Source: Pseudorhodoplanes sinuspersici (GTDB lineage Bacteria > Pseudomonadota > Alphaproteobacteria > Rhizobiales > Xanthobacteraceae). Taken from it: a stretch of DNA of 64,000 nt. A program made the translations under genes and the position numbers. This document shows, in pieces, positions 35,408-44,419 of the stretch (positions within the stretch are counted from its first letter, which is position 1; the number at the start of each line of letters is the position of its first letter). The DNA lies in contig NZ_CP021112.1 of assembly GCF_002119765.1 (NCBI RefSeq), positions 2,908,501 to 2,972,500 on the forward strand, in the 5' to 3' direction. The notes below the pieces were generated by a model that ran no database searches, was not told where the DNA came from, and saw only the letters and a program-made list of their open reading frames with translations.

Positions 35408-35708
35408 ATTAAATCAATCACTTAGAGAGACGCACCGTTTGAGAGGACCCGGACTCAAACGGTTTTTCAAACGGTGATTTGTTTGAAGGACGGCAGTTCG
35501 CTCTCCATAATGTGAAACAAACGAGCGTCGGGACTTTCGCGCGGCCGCTCAGTCGTGGTCTGCACCAACCTGTCGATCGCACAAGGCCAGTGCGGGCCCA
35601 CTTGCGTAGTCGGAAAATTCAGCCCGGATCCGTCTGCTCGATTCCGCATTAATTCGCTGCCTTCGATTCAACGATTCGGCAGGATTGTTCGGCAGACTCA
35701 AGCCTCAC

Positions 35709-35754
35709 ACTACGAATCTGGGGATCAGGAGTTCGAATCTCTTCGGGCGCGTCA
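35709..35754 (+). repeat. 3' part of tRNA-Arg (ACG), displaced copy 2
   Basis: ACTACGAATCTGGGG, GGAGTTCGAATCTCTTCGGGCGC and TCA match copy 1 at 20175-20221 with a one-base length difference and a few changes, including TCA for the final CCA. The 300 bp before it hold no gene that I can support. Confidence 0.65.
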
Positions 35755-35832
35755 CCTAACATCCTGAGAAACAACTCAATTTTTGATCGCCGCAAATTCC
35801 GCCGCAGACTAGAAATTCGATTAGTCTGCGAT

Positions 35833-36411
35833 TTAGTCTGCGGAAATTTCCCAAAGAATTCTCATCGCGATGCGTCGGCGACCCAGTGGCTTCGGCGATG
35901 ATGGATTGGAGGAATTGTATGCCCGACCACTCCGGCATGTATCATTCGCTTCCCCATTACGAAGCGTCACAGGCACCGTGAGCACCGGCGTATAGGAACG
36001 GCCTTGTCCGCCATCGAAATCAAACTCGTACAGGCGGACAGAACCGAGGGCCGGCTGACGTTGACCGAGAAAGAAAGTGAAGGCATTCGACGCGGCAACG
36101 AAAAGATGCGTGAGGCAAGCCCCAGTGGCGGGGCGCGCGGCGCGGACGGAAGTCGTCGTCGCATCCGCGAGCTCGAACGCGTGCCGACCGCATGCGACCG
36201 ACTGTGCCCCAGAGCCCGTGCTGGGTTTCAGGATCAGAGGCCGTCCCACATGCGGAAGCGTGGCCTCGCAATATCGCCGCACGTCTGCTGAAACGTCGTG
36301 TGTTAGGCTGATCGCGACGGCGAGATCGGGCTGGTCCGTGCAGAGTTCTACCGATTCCGAAAGCAGGGTCGGCCAGCTTGCATCGGAGACCACGTCGTCG
36401 GCGGCCCACAA
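35833..36411 (-). pseudogene. SAVED-domain protein, probable CBASS-type relic
   Basis: 192 residues. DQPDLAVAISLTHDVSADVRRYC, VGRPLILKPSTGSGAQSVA, and LTHLFVAASNAFTFFLGQRQPALGSVRLYEFDF with YTPVLTVPVTL resemble the cyclic-nucleotide-sensing SAVED domain, especially the hhFxxxPxxhxxxhG and YE motifs near the end. No effector domain or CD-NTase gene is nearby. The true start is not clear; the frame remains open above 36411, and the other strand there reads as a dehydrogenase fragment, so the gene is probably cut. The tail after about residue 160 may follow a frameshift. Confidence 0.5.
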
Positions 36412-36424
36412 ACGACGGCCCGGG

Positions 36425-36707
36425 CGCAGCTTTTCTGACCAATGTGCAGGCGTGGGACAAGAATCCAGGGATCGTCCAGAATTTGGGTCACGTCTTTATC
36501 TTAATTGATACCAGCATGCTTGGCGCATTATCGTGGTTGCATGCACGGATGGAGGAATTTCTATCCATCCTGCACGATACGCCTGCCGCAGATCCGGAGA
36601 ATCCCGTTGTCACGCCTGACGAACGCGAAATGAAGGCCTATGCGCGAAGCAGCCGGGATGGGGTTGCTGTTTCGAAAGTCGATTTTGAAAATATTGGTTG
36701 CATCGGC
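36425..36707 (+). pseudogene. malate/L-lactate dehydrogenase (Ldh_2-like), C-terminal fragment
   Basis: AFLTNVQAWDKNPGIVQNLGHVFILIDTSMLG, ARMEEFLSILHDTPAADPENPVVTPDEREMKAYARSSRDGVAVS resembles the last 90 residues of the NAD(P)-dependent YlbC/Ldh_2 dehydrogenases. The first two thirds are missing; the left border coincides with the SAVED relic. The 140 bp after it have no supportable gene. Confidence 0.5.
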
Positions 36708-36850
36708 CTGACCATCCTCGCAAAGGTCAATATGGGCGGCGCTTGCGTTGTCACGAACTTGAAGGCCTGGCCTTTTCCACTTTCATCCAGAACGATGCGG
36801 GCGATGGTGGGTCAAACGGGATTCACAGAGCAATGTCTGCACCTTTGTGG

Positions 36851-37631
36851 TCATGGTGCGTCAGCCCGGCTGGCCATGACCTGCTCGATCATATTGTTAT
36901 AGAGACGCTCGCGCAGTTGAAGGTAGAGTGGCTCGCTGCGCGTTTCGATCTGCTGCCGTGGATAGCGCAGGGGCACTTCCACATTCACAGCGACCTTCGC
37001 CGACGCCCCAAGCATAATGACACGCTGTGCGACGTAAAGCGCCTCATCGAGGTCATGCGTGACGAATATGATGGTCAGACCGAGATCGCTCCACAGTTTG
37101 AGCAGAAGATCCTGCGGCTCGACGCGCCTCATGGCGTCGAGCGCGCTGAATGGCTCGTCCATCAGCAGGATCTTCGGTCGGCGAACCAATGCGCGGGCAA
37201 TGGCAACACGCTGCTGCATGCCACCGGACAGTTCGTAGGGGTAGTAATGAGGATAGCGCCCAAGCCCTACCAGATCGAGCTGCTTAAGGCAGAGCTCTTC
37301 CTTCTCGGCGCGCGATGCGCCGGATTGGTACTTCACACCGAGCAGCACATTCTCGAGCACGGTCTTCCAGGGAAAGATCGATTTCGTGTATTGCTGGAAG
37401 ACGAACATCATCTCGTCGCGCGGCCGGGTAATCACAGAACCGGATAGTCTGATCGATCCTGCTGTTGGTTGCGACAGACCGGAAATGATGTGTAGCAATG
37501 TCGCAGCCGGATGGGCCTATCTAGGCAACGAATTCGCCCTGGTTTACGGAAAACGTCACGTCCTTGAATGCAGCGCGTCCGTGCGATGCAAATCGCTTCT
37601 CCTGCCCGTCGATCGCCAGGTAGTTATTCAT
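36851..37631 (-). pseudogene. nitrate/sulfonate-type ABC transporter ATPase, inactivated
   Basis: From the ATG at 37631 the frame reads NYLAIDGQEKRFASHGRAAFKDVTFSVNQGEFVA, then a TAG stop, then IGPSGC and a short deletion that removes GKST of the Walker A motif and shifts the frame. The rest is well preserved: LLHIISGLSQPTAGSI, ELSGGMQQRVAIARAL, LLMDEPFSALDA, FVTHDLDEALYV. The gene resembles SsuB/TauB-type importers; neither its permease nor its receptor is present. The loss is specific and looks recent. Confidence 0.75.
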
Positions 37632-37834
37632 TTGCAATTCTGAGGCACCGGACGCAGAACGCTATCGCGGGAGTGTAAGACCATATCGCGCGAACAATCA
37701 AATCTTGTGCCAGACCCATGCGCTTCTGAGCGATCTCATATCAGCAATGCAGCGGCTGATCGGCGCAGCACAGAGGGCGATGCTTCCCCCCTGCGCTATC
37801 GAGGCGCAGCTATCTTTCCAACAGAGGAGTTCCC

Positions 37835-38836
37835 GTGCCGATCGATACTCATGCTCATTACATTCCGCCGCAACTCCTTGGCGCGATCGAACGCAAAGGC
37901 AGCGAAATTGGCGTCAGGCTGGTCGCGAGCGGCGGCGCGACGCCGGCGGTTCATTTCGACTATGGCTTTAAGGCCAGGCCGTTCTTTCCACTTCTCGTTG
38001 AGCCTGTGGCCAGGCGTGTTGCGTGGCTCGATCAGCAGCGCATCGATCGGCAGATCGTCGGAACATGGCCCGATATCTTTGGTTATGGTCTCGGCAAGGA
38101 TACGTGCATTGCCTGGCACCGCATGCTGAATGACACGCTGGCAGAATGGTGCGCAGACAACAGCAAGCGCTTCTCCTGGATCGGATCGGTGCCTCTGATC
38201 GACGCGGATGCCGCGGCGCAGGAGCTGGAGCGCGCAGCCGGCCTCGGCGCCTGCGGCGTCATCATTTCCTCCAACATCGAGAACGTCAATATCGGCGAGT
38301 GTTCGCTCGACCCCTTCTGGCGCAAGGCTGAGGCGCTGAAAATGCCGGTGTTGATCCATCCGGTTCTAGTCGGTGCCGCGCCGCGGGCATCGAAATTCGG
38401 CCTCGCGCAGATCGCACAATACACGTTCGATACGACCCTCGGTGTCGGCTCGCTGATCATGACCGGTGTGCTGGATCGCTTTCCCGGCTTGATCCTGGTG
38501 CTGTCGCATGGCGGCGGCGCTTATCCTTATCTCGTCGGCCGTTTTGATATCATGCACCGCCGCATGGATCGCGCCGCTCAGAGTGATGTTGCAGCGCAAA
38601 TGCCGTCTGCCTACGCGCCTCGCATGATCTATGACAGCATCGTGCATTCGCCGAAGCCGCTGCGTTTCCTCATCGATCAGGTCGGGATCGACAACATTGT
38701 GCTGGGTACAGACTATTCTTTTCCACCGGCGGATATGGAGCCTCTGGCCTTGTTGCATGCGGCTGGTTTGTCGGCTGCGGATTCCGAAGCAATTGCCGAT
38801 GGAAATCCCCGCCGTGTCTTCTCGCGCATCGCGTGA
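37835..38836 (+). CDS. ACMSD-type amidohydrolase-2 decarboxylase
   Basis: 333 residues. DTHAHY (His6, His8), VLIHPV, LSHGGGAYPY and GTDYSFPP are the metal-site motifs of the aminocarboxymuconate semialdehyde decarboxylase branch. It starts with GTG at 37835 after GAGGAG. Such enzymes remove CO2 from hydroxylated aromatic or pyridine carboxylates without a redox cofactor. It is the first gene of island module 2; the TctC gene follows after 227 bp. A role like PicC (3,6-dihydroxypicolinate decarboxylase) is possible but not shown. Confidence 0.85.
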   Translation: MPIDTHAHYIPPQLLGAIERKGSEIGVRLVASGGATPAVHFDYGFKARPFFPLLVEPVARRVAWLDQQRIDRQIVGTWPDIFGYGLGKDTCIAWHRMLNDTLAEWCADNSKRFSWIGSVPLIDADAAAQELERAAGLGACGVIISSNIENVNIGECSLDPFWRKAEALKMPVLIHPVLVGAAPRASKFGLAQIAQYTFDTTLGVGSLIMTGVLDRFPGLILVLSHGGGAYPYLVGRFDIMHRRMDRAAQSDVAAQMPSAYAPRMIYDSIVHSPKPLRFLIDQVGIDNIVLGTDYSFPPADMEPLALLHAAGLSAADSEAIADGNPRRVFSRIA

Positions 38837-39063
38837 CGGTTGATTCATATCAACACGGGAGTGGCTGCTGCCGCGGTCACGTCCGTGTTTGTTTGTTATA
38901 CAAAACGTTTCTGGCATAAAATCGGGCATGTGACGGCGAAAATTGATGCGCATTCGCAATGCGTCTCAGGTACGGTTTTTATTGCCCATTGGCTGCATAA
39001 CGGTATTATTTGTGCGCGAACAATCGTTCGTGATGTCAGGTATTGTCGCCAAGGAACGTGGGG

Positions 39064-40089
39064 ATGCCGAAACAATTGATGCGCGCAAGGCGGTGGGTTC
39101 CAACGCGCCGTGCGTTGTTGAGAGGAAGCATCGCGGCTGTGTCATCGACGCTCGCTATGCCTTTTATCGGACATTTGAGTCCGGCGCTGGCGGCCTGGCC
39201 CGATCGTCCGATCCGCTTCCTCGTGCCGTTCGGCACAGGTGGTCCCGTTGACGTGATTGCGCGTCTCATTGCGCCGCCACTGGCGGAATCATTGAAGGTG
39301 TCGATCTTTATCGAGAACAAGGTTGGGGCCGCCGGCAGCATCGGTGTGGGAATGGCCGCGCGCTCCGACCCGGATGGTTATACGATACTGGTGACATCGA
39401 ATACCATGGTCATCAATCCGCTGCTGTACTTGAATATCCCTTACGACCCGGTCAATGACTTTCTACCGTTGGTCGACATGGCCGGTTCGCCGACGGTCTT
39501 CGCCGTGCAGCCCAAACTCGGCGTCAAGAATCTCAAGGAATTTGTGGCCTTGGCGAAGCAACGCGCTGGCAGCCTGAATTATGCAAGTTCGGGATTTGCG
39601 ACGCCAGCTCACCTAGCCGCGGAATTCCTGAAGTCGCGGGCCGGCATTGAGATGACGCATGTACCTTTCAATGGCGGCGGCCCGGCGGTGCAAGGATTGC
39701 TGAGCGGCGCGGTCGATATGGTGTCTACGGCCTTGCCGGGTGCTCATCCGCAGATCGTTTCAGGCAACCTCACGGCTATCGGCGTGACCGGTGCAAAGCG
39801 CTGGTTCGATCTGCCCGATATTCCAACAATGGTTGAAGCCGGTTACTCAGGCTTCGTGCTGGACACCTACACGATGATGCTCCTGCCCGCAAAAACGCCG
39901 CGCGAGATCGCCGACAAGTTGACTGCGGCAACGATGGATATTCTGAAGCAGCCGGAAATCGTCGCGAAAATCCGTAAAGTCGGTTTTGAAGTTACGGCCG
40001 GCGATTCCGAATCTTTGAAGACGCGGATCGCGGCGGAATTACCGCTCTGGGCAGAAGTCGTGAAGCAGGCCGGCATCAAACCAAAGTAA
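39064..40089 (+). CDS. Bug/TctC-family periplasmic receptor (orphan)
   Basis: 341 residues. A long basic leader with RRALLRGSIAAVSS suggests a Tat-like or extended Sec signal, then WPDRPIRFLVPFGTGGPVDVIARLIA. ASSGFATPAHLAAEFLK and HVPFNGGGPAVQGLLSG are ligand-site segments. AAGGA at 39050-39054 favours the ATG at 39064. No TctA or TctB gene accompanies it; it may share the module 1 membrane units. It precedes a molybdenum hydroxylase gene. Confidence 0.9.
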   Translation: MPKQLMRARRWVPTRRALLRGSIAAVSSTLAMPFIGHLSPALAAWPDRPIRFLVPFGTGGPVDVIARLIAPPLAESLKVSIFIENKVGAAGSIGVGMAARSDPDGYTILVTSNTMVINPLLYLNIPYDPVNDFLPLVDMAGSPTVFAVQPKLGVKNLKEFVALAKQRAGSLNYASSGFATPAHLAAEFLKSRAGIEMTHVPFNGGGPAVQGLLSGAVDMVSTALPGAHPQIVSGNLTAIGVTGAKRWFDLPDIPTMVEAGYSGFVLDTYTMMLLPAKTPREIADKLTAATMDILKQPEIVAKIRKVGFEVTAGDSESLKTRIAAELPLWAEVVKQAGIKPK

Positions 40090-40119
40090 GCGCTTCGTTA
40101 TGAGATCGCTTGAGGGAGG

Positions 40120-40140
40120 GTCTTTCGACGATCGAAAGAC
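40120..40140. terminator. perfect 9-bp hairpin after the receptor gene
   Basis: GTCTTTCGA (40120-40128), loop CGA, TCGAAAGAC (40132-40140), 30 bp after the stop. It could also be an operator, as it lies upstream of the next gene. Confidence 0.45.
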
Positions 40141-40300
40141 GCACCAAAAGTTTTGAGGCTCCGAAACCCGGTAGCATGCTGGCTTCTTTCGTGAGCTCGG
40201 CTCGTCATCGAAGAGACCGGTACGTTTCCGCCTTGCAATCATGCGGCATGCAACTATGCTCGCGGGCTTCTTCGGAGTCTTCATCATCGGTCGGCCGACA

Positions 40301-42580
40301 ATGAACAACGAAACAATAGTTGGCCAGCCCGTTCCGCGCGCAGAAGATCCGCGCCTGATCACCGGCACTGGCATTTTCGTTGACGACATTGTCCGTCCCG
40401 GCATGCTGCATGCGGTTGTTTTGCGCAGCAGCATCGCACATGGCCATATCCTCTCCATCGACACTTCGGCAGCGCTGGAGATAGAGGGTGTTCGCGCGGT
40501 GATCACCGCTGCGGATATCGGTGATGATATCCCGCTGATTCCGTTGCGTCTGGCGCCTTTGCCCGAGTTCAAGAACTATCTGCAGCCGGTGATTGCGAAG
40601 GACAAGGTTCGCTATGTCGGTGAGCCGATCGCGGTCGTTGTCGCCGACACGCGGGCGATTGCCGAGGACGCGCTCGACAATATTAACGTCGATATCGAGC
40701 CTTTGCCCGTTGCGCCTGACCGGCATGCCGCCGTTTCCGGTGCGTTGTTGTTTGAGGACAGCGGAACCAATCGTGCCGTCCGGTATGACGTTGCATTCGG
40801 GGATGCTGATGCCGCTTTTGCCGCGGCCGAATATACCCGCCGCGAAAGTTTCAAATGCCATCGGCTGGCTGGTTTGCCGATGGAGACGCGCGGACTTCTC
40901 GCCGAATGGGACGAAAACCGGCTGACCGTCTTCGGTGCCTGCAAGGTGCTGTTCTTCAATCGCCGCATTCTCGCGCCCATGCTGAAGGTGAGCGAGAGCG
41001 ACATCGACATGATCGAGGTCGATGTCGGTGGTGGCTTCGGGGTGCGCGGCGAGTTTTATCCTGAGGACTTCCTGATTCCGTTCGCCGCCCGCCATGTCGG
41101 CCAGCCGGTGAAATGGGTCGAGGATCGCCGCGAACATTTAATGGCGACCAATCATTCGCGCGAGGTCGATTGCGATATCGAGATTGCCTGCAAGCGTGAC
41201 GGTACCATTCTCGGTCTGCGCGGCAGCATCTATGCGGATATGGGCGCTTATATCCGCACCAATGGCGGCGTTGTCCCCGCGAAGGCGGCGCAATTTCTCC
41301 CCGGGCCATACCGCATTCCCGGCATCGCGCTCACGGTCGAAGCCGTGATGACCAATAAGACGCCGATCGGCACCTATCGCGCGCCCGGCCGCTTCGAGGG
41401 AAACTTCTTCCGCGAACGGCTGTTCGATATGGTTGCCACCGATCTCAAGATCGATCTGATGGAATTTCGTTTGAAGAATCTCATCACCGAAGCGGAATTG
41501 CCATACGCCACCGGCAAGCTGGTGCCCTACGAACCCGACACGGAATTCGACACCGGCGATTATCCCGCGACCTTCCAGCAGGCGCTTGATGAGATCGGAT
41601 GGCGCGAGAACAAGACGCTGCAAGGCAAATTCATCGGCGGTCGTTATCACGGCCTTGCTGCCGTGCCATTCGTTGAAAGCGGTGGCTCCGGCAAGGAAAA
41701 CGCGCGCGTCGTTGTCGGGGAAGGCGGCACGATTGCGGTCTATGTCGGCTCATCCATCCTCGGTCAGGGTCTTGAAACGACACTGACGCAGGTCGCGGCC
41801 GATGTCCTGAAAATCCCGTTTGATGACATCAAGATCCTGCACGGTTCGACGACCTATCTGCACGAAGGCTTTGGCACGTTTGCATCGCGCTCGATGGTCG
41901 TCGGCGGTTCGGCTGTGAAGGCGGCCTGCGAGAATCTGGTTGCGGCTATTCAAACGGTTGCCAAGGAGCGTCTCGGTTTTCCCAACGAACAGATCGAGGT
42001 CGCGCATGGCAAGGTCCGTGCCGGCAACAAGGAGGCGCGTCTTTCCGATTTCGCCGGCGTCGAAGCGGACGGGACATTCGCCACCACTATCCGCACCTAC
42101 AGCAACGGCGCACACGCCTGCCACGTGGCGGTGGACCCGGAGACCGGCAAGGTCGACATTCTCGACTACGTCGCCATCGAGGATGTGGGGCGCATCATCA
42201 ATCCGAACATCGTGCACGGTCAGGCAATCGGCGCCTTGGTGCAGGGCCTTGGTGGCGCATTCATGGAGCAGGTTGCTTACGATCAAGACGGGCAGATCCT
42301 CAGCGTCACGCTGGCTGATTATCTTGTTCCGACGGCATCCGACTTCCAGAACATCCGTGCCATTGCGACGGAGAAGTATCGTTCGAAGACCAATCCGCTT
42401 GGTGCGAAGGGCGCAGGCGAGGGCGGCATGGTTGCCGTTGCCGCCGCTGCTGCCAATGCCGTGGCTGCTGCTCTTGCGCCCCTCGGCGTTGAAGTGCGTG
42501 AGCTTCCGTTATCACCGGCCAATATCGCCAAACTGATCGACGCGCATCGTACGGTCGAGGACATAGCGCAGACATCGTGA
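40301..42580 (+). CDS. molybdenum hydroxylase large subunit (module 2, first)
   Basis: 759 residues. EDPRLITGTGIFVDDIVRPGMLHAVVLRSSIAHG opens the hammerhead domain; VDVGGGFGVRGEFYPEDFLIPFAA, GTYRAPGRFEGNFFRERL, VGSSILGQGLETTLTQVAADVL and GAKGAGEGGMVAV (active-site Glu) follow. The ATG at 40301 aligns with the start of its close relative at 44893; frames further upstream are not conserved. No FAD or 2Fe-2S gene is directly attached: it is followed by a cupin gene, so it may share the subunits encoded at 43551-44896. Confidence 0.88.
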   Translation: MNNETIVGQPVPRAEDPRLITGTGIFVDDIVRPGMLHAVVLRSSIAHGHILSIDTSAALEIEGVRAVITAADIGDDIPLIPLRLAPLPEFKNYLQPVIAKDKVRYVGEPIAVVVADTRAIAEDALDNINVDIEPLPVAPDRHAAVSGALLFEDSGTNRAVRYDVAFGDADAAFAAAEYTRRESFKCHRLAGLPMETRGLLAEWDENRLTVFGACKVLFFNRRILAPMLKVSESDIDMIEVDVGGGFGVRGEFYPEDFLIPFAARHVGQPVKWVEDRREHLMATNHSREVDCDIEIACKRDGTILGLRGSIYADMGAYIRTNGGVVPAKAAQFLPGPYRIPGIALTVEAVMTNKTPIGTYRAPGRFEGNFFRERLFDMVATDLKIDLMEFRLKNLITEAELPYATGKLVPYEPDTEFDTGDYPATFQQALDEIGWRENKTLQGKFIGGRYHGLAAVPFVESGGSGKENARVVVGEGGTIAVYVGSSILGQGLETTLTQVAADVLKIPFDDIKILHGSTTYLHEGFGTFASRSMVVGGSAVKAACENLVAAIQTVAKERLGFPNEQIEVAHGKVRAGNKEARLSDFAGVEADGTFATTIRTYSNGAHACHVAVDPETGKVDILDYVAIEDVGRIINPNIVHGQAIGALVQGLGGAFMEQVAYDQDGQILSVTLADYLVPTASDFQNIRAIATEKYRSKTNPLGAKGAGEGGMVAVAAAAANAVAAALAPLGVEVRELPLSPANIAKLIDAHRTVEDIAQTS

Positions 42581-42661
42581 ACCGGCCGGCGGCCCCAGTC
42601 CGGCGTTCATCGTGCTGTTTCCAAATACTCCGACAATGGTGATCTGTCGATGTGTTATTTT

Positions 42662-42679
42662 GTTGACTAATTGGTCAAC
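42662..42679. promoter_or_regulatory. TetR-type palindrome A
   Basis: GTTGAC-TAATTG-GTCAAC, 18 bp, 103 bp upstream of the cupin start. It has the same arms and length as the palindromes at 43450 and 48088. Confidence 0.55.
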
Positions 42680-42781
42680 TAAAGAGTAATCTCCATTGGC
42701 TTCCTTCACGGTCCGAGCTGAACATCTATGCAGAATGCATCCTCGGTCCACGAAAGTGGTTTGAATTGGCAGGAGAAAGTT

Positions 42782-43315
42782 ATGGCCACGGCAAGGCACG
42801 CTCGCCCCAAAGAGCTTGAGAATGCGTCGCTCGAAGAGATCATGGATCGTTATGTGGCGCGGTATGCCGATCGGAGGGCCGATTGGGCCGCATTCGAGGA
42901 TGCAAAGATCGAAGGTTACAAGCGCGCGCAGCATCGGTTCATCGGTGCAGGTGGTTCCGGAAAGCACAACGATGTTAGCGCGATTCCAGCCGGAAACTTC
43001 ACTCTGTCAATCATGTATGTTCCGCCCGGGCAGGGCAACGCGGCGCATACCCACGAGGTCGAAGAGGTGTTCTTCGTGCTCCAGGGGCATCTCGATGTTT
43101 TCGTCCAGGACGAGGATGGCCGGAAGATCTCCAAGCGGCTCGGGCCCTGGGAATGCATTTCCTGCCCGGCTGGCGTGATTCACGGCTACGACAACAACAG
43201 CCTTGAGCCCGTGTATTTCCAGGTGATGCTCGGGCGCGGCAAGCCGGAAACGATGGGATATGCAGACGACGATCTTTACAAGCGTCGCGATGAGCATCTG
43301 AAGGCAGTATCTTAA
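42782..43315 (+). CDS. cupin-domain protein, possible dioxygenase
   Basis: 177 residues with one cupin barrel. Motif 1 is GNAAHTHEVEEVFFVLQG, with His89, His91 and Glu95, and motif 2 is CPAGVIHGYDNN; all metal ligands are in place. The N-terminal 60 residues are helical and charged. AGGAG before the ATG at 42782 decides the start (42728 is also possible). Cupins of this kind include ring-cleaving dioxygenases and isomerases. Its position between molybdenum hydroxylase genes suggests action on a hydroxylated ring, but the reaction is unknown. Confidence 0.82.
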   Translation: MATARHARPKELENASLEEIMDRYVARYADRRADWAAFEDAKIEGYKRAQHRFIGAGGSGKHNDVSAIPAGNFTLSIMYVPPGQGNAAHTHEVEEVFFVLQGHLDVFVQDEDGRKISKRLGPWECISCPAGVIHGYDNNSLEPVYFQVMLGRGKPETMGYADDDLYKRRDEHLKAVS

Positions 43316-43331
43316 TATAAGACCCGCTCAG

Positions 43332-43364
43332 CACTTTGGGCCAACGAGTTTTGTCCCAAGGTGC
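43332..43364. terminator. imperfect hairpin after the cupin gene
   Basis: GCAC-T-TTGGG pairs with CCCAA-G-GTGC around a loop that contains GAGTTTTG; it begins 16 bp after the stop. Confidence 0.4.
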
Positions 43365-43449
43365 GGCGTCGCAGCCTCATTGTTAGATCAATCTCGCTGC
43401 GTATAGGCGGCGCTGCGCTTCCCGAATTTCAACTGCAAGCTGACGCTTC

Positions 43450-43467
43450 GTTGACTGAATAGTCAAC
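43450..43467. promoter_or_regulatory. TetR-type palindrome B
   Basis: GTTGACT-GAAT-AGTCAAC, a perfect 7-bp inverted repeat of 18 bp, 84 bp upstream of the FAD subunit start. Confidence 0.6.
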
Positions 43468-43550
43468 TAGAGATATTCTATTCTGAATACCGGAAGCTGC
43501 TGCAACATTGCAGTCCAGGGTTATATCTTGCCAAGATGTGAACGAGCAAA

Positions 43551-44417
43551 ATGAAGCCTCCTGCCTTCGAATATGCCGCCCCATTAACAATCGATGAGGC
43601 TGTAAAACTTCTGGCATCGTCGTCAGGAGGTGCCAAAGTGATATCGGGTGGGCAGAGCCTGATGCCGATGCTGGCCTTCCGTCTCGCCGCGCCTGACTTA
43701 TTGGTCGATCTGAAGAGGCTTTCGGGCCTCAATCAGATCACAATTAGCGATGATGGAATCCACCTCGGAGCCAGGGTCCGCTGGTGTGATATCGAGGCCG
43801 ACAATCGCCTCGCAAAATGCCATCCATTGCTAGCCAAGGCGATCGAACATGTCGCCCATTATCAGGTCCGCAATCGCGGGACGGTCGGCGGGTCGCTGGC
43901 TCATGCCGATCCATCTGCCGAGATGCCTGGAATTGCGGTGACCTGCGACGCGGTCCTCACGATCGTTGGCAGTGCCGGAACACGGACGGAAGTTGCGACC
44001 AATTTCTTCACCGGCCCGCTCCAGACGACATTGGGATCGGATGAGATCCTGACGGACGTGCTGTTGCCGGCTTGGTCGGCGGAGCGTCGTTGGGCATTTT
44101 TGGAATTTGCGCGTCGCAAAGGTGATTTTGCGATGGCTGGCGTCGCACTGTTCTACGACCTCGACGGGGCAGGGCGCGTGACCAACACGCATATTGGCGC
44201 GATTGGTGTGGCCGACTGCCCGATACGCCTTCACGCAGTGGAAACTGTGCTGAACGGCAAGGTTTTGGATGACCAGGCCATTGCCGCAGCGGCCAAGACG
44301 GTGCATGAAACCGTCGAGCCGCCGTCGGACATCCACGCACCCTCCGCTTATCGCCGCTCGCTGCTTGCGACATTGCTCGAGCGCGGGCTTAGACAATCGG
44401 CAACGAGAGGCTCCTGA
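43551..44417 (+). CDS. molybdenum hydroxylase FAD subunit (module 2)
   Basis: 288 residues, CoxM type. SGGQSLMPMLAFRLA is the first FAD loop and RNRGTVGGSLAHADPSAEM is the TxGG loop; the C-terminal flavoprotein domain runs to SAYRRSLLATLLERGL. It follows palindrome B by 84 bp and starts the operon CoxM, CoxS, CoxL. The next gene begins 2 bp after its stop. Confidence 0.92.
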   Translation: MKPPAFEYAAPLTIDEAVKLLASSSGGAKVISGGQSLMPMLAFRLAAPDLLVDLKRLSGLNQITISDDGIHLGARVRWCDIEADNRLAKCHPLLAKAIEHVAHYQVRNRGTVGGSLAHADPSAEMPGIAVTCDAVLTIVGSAGTRTEVATNFFTGPLQTTLGSDEILTDVLLPAWSAERRWAFLEFARRKGDFAMAGVALFYDLDGAGRVTNTHIGAIGVADCPIRLHAVETVLNGKVLDDQAIAAAAKTVHETVEPPSDIHAPSAYRRSLLATLLERGLRQSATRGS

Positions 44418-44419
44418 AC

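Noticed and set aside
38839-38854. GTTGAT-TCAT-ATCAAC as a fourth TetR site
   Set aside because: The arms and total length differ from the three 18-bp palindromes, and it lies 3 bp after a stop codon, so a weak terminator is as likely.
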